The notes beneath the pieces are model-generated. The model was given only the letters and a program-made list of their open reading frames with translations, ran no database searches and was not told the origin of the DNA. This document shows positions 1 through 7,902 of a DNA stretch of 10,370 nt, piece by piece (within the stretch, counting starts at the first letter, position 1; each line of letters starts with the position of its first letter). A program made the translations under genes and the position numbers. Origin of the DNA: Euperipatoides rowelli (lineage: Eukaryota > Onychophora > Udeonychophora > Euonychophora > Peripatopsidae); assembly GCA_003024985.2 (NCBI GenBank), contig PXIH01S0063511.1; one strand, given 5' to 3'.

Positions 1-172
1 GCTTTTGCCTGTTACCTCTGAGGTAGCCCATGCATATGATTCCAACTAGACCCCATTAATTCTTTCTACCACTATACCACATTCTGGGGCTGAACCCGTA
101 GTGGAGGCCAAAACATTTGGACTGGAGGTTTTAAAAATTCCTTTGAAAATGATTTCCAATCAAAAACATTGA
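1..172 (-). pseudogene. ORF1 (gag-like) fragment of a third LINE copy, element C
   Basis: The minus strand at 46-81 encodes CGIVVERINGV followed by a TAG stop (46-48). In the same frame it continues with YAWATSEVTGKS toward the left edge. This matches the ORF1 of element A, which reads CGVLVERIKGC and then YAKTLEIVAGKKS at the same spacing: about 12 of 29 aligned residues are identical by eye. The fragment therefore belongs to the same unrecognised ORF1 domain that precedes the CCHC knuckle in A. Its remaining ORF1 and its ORF2 would lie to the left of the window. A second in-frame stop lies upstream (near 165), so it is dead. The plus strand is also open here with one stop (frame 2-172), but nothing in that translation is recognisable. 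I take the minus-strand match as the real signal. Confidence 0.6.
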
Positions 173-914
173 TGTCACTGTTCAATTTAAATAGTTAACC
201 ATGATTTATTATTAGTTAATAATAAGAATCTGAGTTGCATAAAACTGCTATTTTCCTCAGTTTCTTTTCTGTACACCAAAAACTCTGGCAGTAGGCAAAA
301 TTGAATGGCTTACTGCTGGAAAGATGGATTGTACTTCTACAATTTTGGTGCATCATTAAGAAGCCAAATTATAGCATTCCTATTATGAATGAATTTTTAT
401 TTTGACCCCTGCATCCATCGCTATGCAATGCACCACTTTAATATTTTCCATAGATGTATTTTTTAATGGATGGTACATGCAAAAGCTAATTTCATTTGAG
501 CTTTAAAACGTTCTTACTCAGCTGAAGAATAGACTACATGATCCTTAGATGACCCCTGCACAATAATTGTATAAGTAAATCTTCCTACTATAGGGGGACT
601 ACTCATCTGGTATTTTAGGTATTGGAAAAATTTCAGGTAGCGGATTGAAATTATCAAAATTTGATTCGTTTCATTATAGAATTTTATAAAATGCTTTTAT
701 ATTTTAACTTCTACAGAGTTTTATTTATTTAAACTATTATGTTTTTCATTATCAGATAGAGTTGTTTCTCTGTATTTTCTTTTAAATTTACATGAAATAT
801 TTTTATGCAAAGTTTACTGTATTCTTTTTTTTTTTCTGATCATTTCCATGTTTCTATTTGTCTCTTACGTTTTCTTGCCTTGTCAGGTATAACTTCATCA
901 ATATGTTTTTCCAT
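173..914 (-). other. AT-rich decayed stretch, possibly ORF1 N-terminal part of element C
   Basis: No intact gene is present. Several minus-strand pieces read like broken coding sequence. An ATG at 912-914 opens a 24-codon frame starting MEKHIDEVIPDK, then a basic ARKRKRQ cluster, ending in TGA at 840-842. Further left, in shifting frames, are KRKYRETTLSDNEKHNSL, LPEIFPIPKIPDE, a piece with GRFTYTIIVQGSSKDHVVYS, and DAPKIVEVQSIFPAV. The length between the ATG and the element C fragment fits the N-terminal half of the A ORF1. Direct residue matches to A are too weak to prove it. An 11-T run lies at 825-835. It could be a relic poly(A) of a minus-strand element, but that is unproven. Confidence 0.3.
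284..320. other. Imperfect hairpin
   Basis: Positions 284-296 can pair with 308-320 over 13 base pairs, three of them G-T (G-U in RNA), around an 11-base loop. No RNA family is recognised. It may be chance pairing in a decayed region. Confidence 0.25.
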
Positions 915-970
915 AATTTTGTTAAAATATACACTAACTTTAAGAACTAAACAAAGAAAAAATAACTGTC

Positions 971-1142
971 ATGGGTAAAACTAAAAACAGAAAGTGAGAG
1001 ATCAGCACTCCAAATGATAAACGAGTGTGAAATGGATTTGGCCAATTTTGTAAATGAACTGGCAATGGATTAGTCTGGTTTTGTTACTGATTCTGAACTT
1101 TCTGTATATTTTTTACATCAAATAATCATTTTTGAAGATTGA
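971..1142 (+). other. Plus-strand coding-like stretch, unidentified
   Basis: An ATG at 971 gives MGKTKNRK, a TGA, then EISTPNDKRV. An overlapping second frame from an ATG at 1014 gives MINECEMDLANFVNELAMD, a TAG (1071-1073), then SGFVTDSELSVYFLHQIIIF and a TGA at 1140-1142. The acidic composition and the basic N-terminus look more protein-like than the surroundings. The stretch lies between the end of recognisable element A (about 1240) and the possible start of element C. No family is recognised, the frame is broken, and it may be chance. If real, it is the only coding remnant here in the opposite orientation. Confidence 0.2.
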
Positions 1143-1929
1143 TAATACACGGCTAGATAGATATTATCAAATACTAACCAATAACATCAAAATCTGGCAT
1201 TTTTTAATTTTTGGACTTGGTCACTTTTGAAACTAGGTGCTCAAGTGTACAATAGATAGCCTGTTCCAGGCCAGAAAAGCTGGAGCATAGACTGGTGTCA
1301 GGTCACGGAGATGGATCTCCGGTATCAGGAACAGTGTGAAGTATTCCAAAACCCAAATTACATTTTATTATATGAGTCAAGGATTCTCTGTGCTAAGTAG
1401 CCCAAAGTGGTAGTATTGCCGGCCTCCCAACACCTGATATATGTTTAATCCTATACGTATGTAGTCTATTTCAAATGGATGTCATTTTAGGCCTCCTTTA
1501 TTAAAAGGCAAAGTTAAGTCAATGGTAGACAACCAATGTTTGGCTCCAAGCCATATGGCTTCAGCAAGTGTTGATGACAACTTGAAAAGTTGAGCCTCAG
1601 ATAGTTGGATTGTATTAAACAGGCAGGCACATCTGGGCCACAATTTCACAGAGATCCATCTGGCTCTCTGAGAATATTGCCAATTTTTCAACAAAGATAA
1701 AGCCTTAATGATGGATTACTTTGTAGATGAAAGCACATTGTTCTATTGTGAAGGGACTATTTTCCCATCCTTTGAAAATTACACTCCTAGTATGATGATG
1801 GATTCCCTGACAATGGGAATGTTACAAAAGGAGTGAACACCAGCCAGAGAGCAGTTGAGAGAGTCAACAAATGAAATAATTGAGGATTTGCTTAAGTTTA
1901 AACAAGCCTCAGAGTAGGTGGACATTATC

Positions 1930-2720
1930 ATAAAGGCTTGATGACTAGAGCCACTAAATCTGGGTGCCGCAGGAAAAGGATGACATCATTAGCATATGCA
2001 GTGATGAAATAACTTTGCGGGGATTCCAAGGAGACGTGTTGTTTCAATATAAGCACTATCATATTTAATGCAGGTTGTAATGCAATTGCATAAAGAAGTG
2101 TGGCAAGGGGGTCACCTTGTCTGATCCCCCTGCTGTATGGAAAGGTTTATGTGATTACTGAGGCAATCTTTATGCAACAAAAAAAAACATTGTAAAAGGC
2201 TTTGATTGTATTAACATATGAAGGGGGAAATCTGTAACAGAAAAAATATGAAACAAAAAGGTGTGATTGGTCCTGTCGAAGGCTTTTTACTGATCAAGGA
2301 ATAGAATGTATAAAGGCTCTTTCATTTTAACCCTTAGAGAAATAGAGTCTCTTATTAATGCGAGAGAGTCACAAATTCTTCTACCAGGTTTGACTGTTTG
2401 ATAAGCTGGAACAATATATGGTATGATACATTTAATTCAGTTAGCTAGTACTTTAAGTACAATTTTGACATCTGTAGTTAGTAAGGTGATTGTCCTCCAA
2501 TTAGAGACCTCTCTAGAGTCACCTTTTTGAGGGATCAGGGTAATGACCACAACAGAAGCCAGTCTAGTCAACCTTCCATTTATAATGACCTGCTGAGACC
2601 ACCTCAGAAGAGTTGGACCAAGTAATGACCAAAACTTTGAATAAAACTCATAAGTTAGCCCATATCTTCCAGGAGCCTTGTTTGGTTTCATTGCTGCAAG
2701 AGCTTGTTCCAATTCTATTA
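1930..2720 (-). other. Reverse transcriptase domain of element A ORF2
   Basis: The fingers/palm motifs are NKAPGRYGL (from 2682; the usual PDG is altered), SNWRTITLL, FLDQ-stop-KAFDR (catalytic Asp codon at 2293-2295, stop at 2287-2289), GIRQGDPLATLLY (RQGDP at 2108-2122) and AYANDVILFL (YANDV at 1982-1996). The AAT codon at 1988-1990 puts Asn at the first catalytic Asp of YADD. SEACLNLSKSS follows, which aligns with the segment that is duplicated in element B but is single here. Confidence 0.88.
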
Positions 2721-3189
2721 GTTGGATTGGTTCATTCAGGAATTCATAATCCTAAGTAGAGATCTTCTTAATACCAAAAGTCATGTCTTCAGGTGGTGGG
2801 ATCGTAGACATCTCAGGAATGTATTATAGCTTACTGTAGTAAGAGACCAATGCTTTAGAAATATCTTGTCTTGAACTCATTGTATGATTAATGGTCCCAT
2901 CTCTAAGAAAGAGGATTTCACTTGGATATTTTTTTAAACCATTAAACTGACTCTGGTCATTTGATATTATCCTCCATCTGTTTTGTTTCCAGAAGTTCTG
3001 GGCAAAAGTGGCACATTGGCACTTAAGTTGTTCTCAGAATGTGAGCAAAGGGAGACCTACTGTTTCTGTTGATATTTGATTTTCCAAAAATGCAGTCATT
3101 GCAGTTAGAAACATTTTGTCTGAAAGGAGTGCATTTTTGAACCTCCAATAGGGAAGCTTATACAACTTCTGGCTGGCGATGCAGATTTG

Positions 3190-3965
3190 AGTTACAAGCA
3201 AAGAATGATCAGTTTTTATAAAAGGTTGAAACTGAGAATTCCTTAAGCTTGAGGATCCATTTATCTGTGATACAGATATAATCCAATACAGATGATCCTC
3301 TAGTGCCTTGGGTGGGCAATACAGCCATTGACATGGAAATGGCACTACTCTTTGTTGCCGACAACAATGGCTTTAGCCTTTGTCTATATTTCACTTTGAT
3401 CCATACTCAGTCATCCAGGGGTTTGTCTAGATGAAGATTAAAATCACCTAGACAGGCAAAAGAAGGGGAATATCACTTTTTCTGAAATAAAAATTATTGT
3501 TGTTACCCACTGTAGATATAGGATGTATGACAATGGGTTCCCCATGACCCAGTTGTTCAGTAGGAAGTGCAACATGTAGTCCCCAAAACCTCAACCTGTC
3601 ATCCAGGTTTGTATGACATTATCTAAGTCCTGACTCTGATGGGGAAAGTGAATATTATACAAGACTAAATTAATTTCATTAAAAGTACATGAAATTTCCT
3701 ATATACAATTATGGACTACTTCATAAATTTCATGTATTGTGATACATATTATATCATACCATACAACAAGTCCTGCATGTAGTGAATTAGTAGGAAAACC
3801 AGAAAAGGAACCAGGGGATATGGACCTGGGTATAGTTTTGAAGTTGGTTTCCTGAATTCCACAAAGTGTAATTTCTTTTTTAAGGAACAAAGACTCCACA
3901 TAGGACCTATTGTAGGGCTCAGACAAACCAGCAGCATTTAATGTTGCCAGACGGATGTACTCCAT
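3190..3965 (-). other. Endonuclease domain of element A ORF2
   Basis: AP-endonuclease-like motifs appear in the expected order: LNAAGLS at the N-terminus, IQETN at 3843-3857 (metal-binding Glu), VLYNIHFPH near 3640-3665, LGDFN with GDFN at 3437-3448, GTRGSSVLDYI near 3300, and TDH at 3205-3213 in place of the usual SDH. In this family the domain nicks the target DNA to prime reverse transcription. TAG 3699-3701, a stop just after the GDFN box and at least one shift between the DYI and TDH boxes break it. Confidence 0.85.
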
Positions 3966-4960
3966 AATTATGATTTCAAGGCTCTTGACTTCCTACTATC
4001 GGAGTCCTGGTCCAGCCCTGATGTCTTGCAGTGCATTATTAAGCATCTTATAGCTTTGTGGGTTCACACTGATTGAAGCATTAAGGACAAAATAAATTCT
4101 ATACACTACAAGACATTAAGATATTTATCTTGGAGTGAGAACAAAGCAGTTCTCCTCCTAACAGTGTGTAATGACCATACAGAAGAAACTAATTCTTCAA
4201 TAATTGGTTGAGAGTCATTGATTCTTTTCTGTAATTGTTTAGTTTTTTTGCCCTAAATTCAGCAAATAACAATCTCAGTTGCTGAATTACCAATACATGA
4301 GGGGGATTTTTCCTATAGATGTCTCTGTACTAGGTTTGGTTGAGTCAGTTTTGAAAAAGAAACTTGATTTATCATTAGAGAAATATTCTGTCTGATTAAG
4401 ATTATTAGTTTCTTTCTTTTTTCTTCTACCTGTACCATAATGTGCTCTGTGAACAGTCAGCAATACTCTCTTCAGAGGGGTTGTCTAGAATCAGAGTTTG
4501 TTTGTCTCCATTGTGAACAACTAGATGACTTAATATCTGGAAGATGATTGAACTTAGGTGTTTTGCTTGGTTGCAAGGCACCAAGCAATTCAGGCTTCAA
4601 GATTGTTGATTTAGCATTCTTTTTATTTTTGGCAGCAGTCCTCCAGGTTTGATTGGATTCTGTCATCGCCTTCTTCTGTTGTTTGAGCTGAAGTGAAGTG
4701 ACATCTTGGTTTAACGGAATATCCTTCTTTGGAGGAAAAAATACCAAAACTTTCACTGGTGGGACTGTCAGAAATTTATTAGACACATGAGGTTTATGTT
4801 CAAACCCATCATTGAAAATAAATGAATTTGAGGGTTTTAGTGGTGAGGATGAAGAGTTCCCATTTGTAATAAGTAAAGTTGAAGGTTGTGGCTCCCTAGC
4901 TTTATTCATACCAAGAGTATGTGAAAGTTGTTGAGGACTATCTTCCAAACGAGGCAGTTA

Positions 4961-5002
4961 TAAAGCAGATGCAATATGTCCAATGTCCTGTCAATTATAG
5001 CA
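4961..5002 (-). other. Degenerate CCHC zinc knuckle of element A ORF1
   Basis: The translation is CYN-stop-QDIGHIASAL, which fits the C-x2-C-x4-H-x4-C retroviral-type knuckle with two of four ligands lost. The second Cys codon is now TGA (4991-4993) and the fourth is TTA (4961-4963). The first Cys (5000-5002) and the His (4976-4978) remain. Only one knuckle is visible. Confidence 0.8.
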
Positions 5003-6054
5003 GGTTAAACCAGGGGTTGAAATGCCTAGCTTGTAGAATTTATTGTGAGTATAAACCACTTTTTCTGGGACTCTTTTGTTCTCATCAATGACAATAAGTA
5101 GTTCACTCCGGAAGTTCAGCAAGTGCTTATATTCCATAGATCTTGTAGAACTGGGAATCCTTCTGAGGTCATCATAAACTGGGGAACCAAACTCACTACA
5201 TGCCTTAATAATTAATTCATCTTATATGAATGGCCAAACATCACTGACTAAAAGCTTTGTTGCTGGGCAACTGATATTAGAGGCACATACCCATTTACCC
5301 TTAATAGTTATTCCATTCATTACAATTGTTTCAACCATATCTGATTTTTTGAGAAAAGCAAGCACATACTGTGGATTACCAGTACATTGGCCAATAAAAA
5401 CAAATGACTTCTTTCCTGCTACAATTTCCAGTGTCTTGGCATAATCATCAAAGGTGCAACCTTTAATTCTCTCCACTAGAACTCCACATTTAGGTGTTAT
5501 TCCACATTTGAGGATTGACTCTGCCACTGCTTTTGGTGCAGTGATTTGGGCATAAGATTTATAGACCCTGTAGTATGGTTAGAGCCAGAGTCAACATTGG
5601 CAGACATTTAAAATTTATCTGGTCCTACTTGTGGTGTTATATTATTAGTTATTGGTTGGTTAGAAGCAGAAGACTTATTTTTTTCATTAAAATTAATTTT
5701 CTGCAAAATAGAGGGATGAGGATGATAAATGGAACAACAATAATTTGCATCTCTATTTTTAGTTACTATTCCAGAATTTTTTTTTGAATTTTACTATCCA
5801 CTAAAAAGTTACACTCAGCAAAGCATTGAAATCTCGTAGTTTCATTGTTCTTAAAACATAAGGATGTGGATAATATGGGTTTCTGACTTTGAAAATGCTC
5901 CAACTGGGGAAAAATCCTACCCTTATCAGGGGAAGAGACCTCAGCTGGAAAGGGAGCCTCTGCAGTGGCTACAAGCCAAAATTTGCAGTGGACTTTTCTT
6001 CGGAAGGCTGAGAGGCTGGTGGTTCATGGGCAGCAGATGCATTCCCACAAAGCT

Positions 6055-6257
6055 TACTGTGAGAGTCTTTTCTGAGATTTGCAGCAAAGCCTGTTTGGAT
6101 GTAATATCAGCTTATATCATCTCCATTCTCTCCTCCAACTGTTGACACTGCAATGATGTCTCATGATGGGAACCATCCATCTGTTTGGCCTCCACCTTTA
6201 AGTGGCCTCCAATCTATGGAAAGTATAGGCTGAATCCACCTTCAATTGGATTTCAGC
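6055..6257 (-). other. Predicted coiled coil at the N-terminus of element A ORF1
   Basis: The translation gives AEIQLKVDSAYTFHRLEA, then after a one-base shift HLKVEAKQMDGSHHETS, then LQCQQLEERMEMI, a TAA (6112-6114), and ADITSKQALLQISEKTL. Leucine and other hydrophobic residues recur at heptad-like spacing with many charged residues between them. Coiled coils are common in LINE ORF1 proteins for oligomerisation. That role here is inference. No heptad scoring was possible. Confidence 0.5.
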
Positions 6258-6506
6258 CTAAAATAACCTGCTACTAACACTATGCAAACCACAAGCTAGA
6301 GGAAATAACTCTGGATTTGTGTGGATGTCTGATTATCTCTGTGTGTTGAGATTAGCCCTCTTATGGGAATTTTATAGCTTGCCTCAGGCCTGTGTCAAAA
6401 AAGGAAGTTCTGAAAGATAACGTTTATTTATGAAATTTTCTACTTACAATGGTAAAGTATAGCAGTCTAGTAGCTGTTAAAAAAGTGGTCTGCTCAGTTC
6501 AAAGTC
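6258..6506. other. Spacer or 5' region of element A
   Basis: No gene is supported. The minus strand from about 6350 to 6258 reads NPELFPLACGLHSVSSRLF before a TAG at 6258-6260, directly upstream of the coiled-coil segment. It may be more ORF1 N-terminus or the 5' untranslated region of A. The rest is AT-rich sequence without recognisable signals. Confidence 0.4.
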
Positions 6507-6590
6507 TACTATCTATCTGTATGTCCATCTCTATCTATCTGTCTGTCTTTCTATCTATTTATTTTTCTATCCATCTATCTATCTTTTTTT
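6507..6590. repeat. Imperfect (ATCT)n microsatellite
   Basis: Period-4 ATCT units with interspersed GTCT, ATTT and CCAT variants run to a T7 tract next to the element B trailer. Read on the minus strand, the order is element B 3' region, A7, then (GATA)-type repeats. That is the order expected if the repeat is the tail of B or the site where B inserted. Confidence 0.85.
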
Positions 6591-6723
6591 GTAAATGGTT
6601 TATGTTAGGGCTAGGGGATGGGAAGTTTGGATGGCTGATCTGATGGATAGATGGTATGTGTGTGGAATGTTGTCTGTTATTTAATTAGCATATAGAGGAT
6701 ACATAGTCTGAGGCAGGCTGCAT
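6591..6723 (-). other. Putative 3' untranslated region of element B
   Basis: This stretch lies between the ORF2 stop (TAA at 6724-6726, minus strand) and the A7 plus microsatellite. A GATG-type tract at 6642-6654 is nearly a perfect inverted match (12 of 13) to the CCATCTATCTATC at 6571-6583, so the pair could fold as a hairpin. No polyadenylation signal was identified. Confidence 0.45.
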
Positions 6724-7763
6724 TTATTTTTTGATTTGGTTCAACGATTCACTTGATGAAGTCCTTGTATCTTCATCATATGGAAGGGATCCTTTGTAAG
6801 TACGAATGTACAACTGGTTAGATTCTATTTTAGCAATAATATTTGAATGGGTAAATATCAACCATTTAAAGGCATTATCTTTTGAGCTTAATGTATTAAT
6901 CCTCACAAAATATATTAAATGTAGCTGATGAGGCCAAGACCCTGACTACTAGTATAGTTGTATATATCAAGGCTACAATCAGAAAGTTTGCCAGCTTAAA
7001 CTCCATTAAAGGAGAAGAGTATAGTTGGTACAAGTTAGGAAATGGTTGAATATCTAGTTTTTTTAAGGATGAAATCAAATCCTGGCCTGCCAGCTGACTT
7101 ATCTGACACTGATAGAACTGATGTTTGAAGAAGGAGTCTGGATTTTTTACACATCAAACATGATGTTTCTGGGATGGCTTCCAATTGGAAATAGAAGGCC
7201 AAATTTATTACTTTTTTTTATGTAAAAACCTCCAGTACTGATTTTTTTTGTGTTGGGGATGCAATAGATGATTCTGACATCTTCCATGTTGAAGGTTCTA
7301 TAAAGCCATTGGCAGGGATTTATCTATCAGACACAAGAATTGCATTAATGTTTCTATTTGACCACCCACACAAATGCACCCTGTCCTCTCCATAGACAAG
7401 AAAAATGGATGTAAATAGGCTTTGCTCATCCATTGTCCCATCAAGTACAGCTTCAGGCTTGGTTTCACAAATTGTGCAAGAGTTTGCAACTGGATCCTTC
7501 CATCCATCTTCAAATTGTTGAATGGCACTAGTCAGATTAGTAGTGGATCTGGTGTATGGTCTAGCCGTGCTCAGATATTGACAAATTATAAAAAAATTCA
7601 TTGATTCAGCATAGGATGACGATAATTCAAATTGAGGATCAATTTTGCATAGAACCTTTGATCTAAAATATGGGAGATCAAGTAAAATTTCCTTATTCTT
7701 TGGGGAAAATGATGTATTAATTTTGTCCCATGCTAGGAAAGCTGCTTCATAGAAGGGCATCAA
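6724..7763 (-). other. C-terminal region of element B ORF2
   Basis: LMPFYEAAFLAWDK (near 7763) is followed by an open segment to 7320, then NPCQWLYRTFNMEDVRII and KKISTGGFYIKKSNKFG in another frame. Next come FYFQLEAIPETS, the zinc motif, and a segment with LDIQPFPNLYQLYSSP that ends near 6896. A one-base change leads into INTLSSKDNAFKWLIFTHS and the stop at 6724. Similar long C-terminal regions with one Cys/His cluster are typical of L1/Tx1-type ORF2 proteins. There are at least three frame changes. Confidence 0.72.
7106..7160 (-). other. C-terminal CCHC zinc motif of element B ORF2
   Basis: CLMC is encoded at 7149-7160 and HQFYQC at 7106-7123, 25 bases apart. With the one extra base (probably in the A6 run), the spacing is C-x2-C-x8-H-x4-C, matching the Cys/His cluster at the end of L1-type ORF2. 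The two halves lie in different frames. Confidence 0.65.
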
Positions 7764-7902
7764 GGACTGTGGATATTTCTTATCAGGTTTTGTATGTAGT
7801 ATATACTGAATCCAAGGTTGGCATTAATGTATTTATCTAGGCAATATTGAGTTAATTGGAAGGTATGAGATCATGGACTTTTTTAAACTAAATTTACAAT
7901 GA

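Larger units (their letters stand above)
1240..3965 (-). pseudogene. Element A ORF2: APE-type endonuclease plus reverse transcriptase, broken
   Basis: ORF2 starts at the ATG 3963-3965 (MEYIRLATLNAAGLS), two bases after the ORF1 stop. Domains in order are the endonuclease (about 3965-3190), a linker, the reverse transcriptase (about 2720-1930) and part of the thumb/C-terminal region (to about 1240). The linker holds IPPPEDMTFG near 2780-2810, also seen in element B. Lesions include TAG 3699-3701 in the endonuclease, a stop soon after the GDFN box, frame changes near 3345-3394, and TAA 2287-2289 replacing the Glu codon of the LDQEKAFDR box. In the YADD box the first Asp is Asn. The last clear segments are KLWPRC, WLSTIDLTLPFNKGGL (1482-1690), CNLGFGILHT and VYAPAFLAW (to 1240). 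The final third, including the C-terminal zinc motif found in B, is not seen. It is non-functional. Confidence 0.85.
1240..6257 (-). mobile_element. LINE element A (non-LTR retrotransposon, L1/Tx1-like), degenerate
   Basis: This minus-strand element has two ORFs in the usual order: a gag-like ORF1 (6257 to 3968) and an endonuclease/reverse transcriptase ORF2 (3965 to about 1240). Both are broken by stops and shifts. The 5' limit is where coiled-coil-like coding sequence fades after a TAG at 6258-6260, and the true 5' end may lie farther right. The left limit is the last segment matching element B (VYAPAFLAW in A, FYEAAFLAW in B). About 1 kb of C-terminal coding sequence present in B is not recognisable here, so A is probably 3'-deleted or decayed beyond recognition. 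No target-site duplication could be identified. Confidence 0.85.
3968..6257 (-). pseudogene. Element A ORF1: gag-like nucleic-acid-binding protein, broken
   Basis: Read leftward, the parts are: a coiled-coil-like N-terminus (6257-6055); a Pro/Ala/Ser/Glu-rich linker (about 6050-5880); a piece containing RFQCFAECNFLVDSKIQ (about 5780-5870); an Asn/Ser-rich linker ending QVGPDKF; then MSANVDSGSNHTTGS from the ATG at 5605-5607. After a shift, one frame runs from 5569 to the TAA at 3968-3970. It carries an unrecognised domain of about 190 codons (CGVLVERIKG, FVFIGQCTGNPQYV, LRRIPSSTRSMEYKHL) and a CCHC knuckle, then a Ser/Pro/Lys-rich tail. In-frame stops include 5222-5224, 4991-4993, 4958-4960 and 4472-4474. 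More stops lie between 4472 and 3968, where coding status is doubtful. Such proteins bind element RNA into particles. The true start codon is uncertain: candidates include the ATGs at 6178-6180 and 5605-5607. Confidence 0.72.

Noticed and set aside
2-172. Plus-strand frame with one stop, reading TPLILSTTIPHSGAEPVVEAK
   Set aside because: It looks protein-like, but the minus strand matches ORF1 of element A at fixed spacing, so this is taken as the shadow.
825-835. T11 run as the poly(A) tail of element A
   Set aside because: The position is plausible, but no element A sequence is recognisable between here and 1240, and similar T-rich runs are common in the region.
1306-1321. Perfect inverted repeat CGGAGAT-GG-ATCTCCG
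   Set aside because: It lies in the readable C-terminal part of element A ORF2 (PEIHLRDL). A 7-base arm is easily due to chance, and no site type matches.
5226-6145. Plus-strand open frames of 70-93 codons
   Set aside because: They lie opposite the element A ORF1 and show no motif. The minus strand carries recognisable ORF1 sequence there.
7422-7604. Plus-strand 60-codon frame
   Set aside because: It is opposite the element B C-terminal frame (7320-7763) and has no recognisable content.
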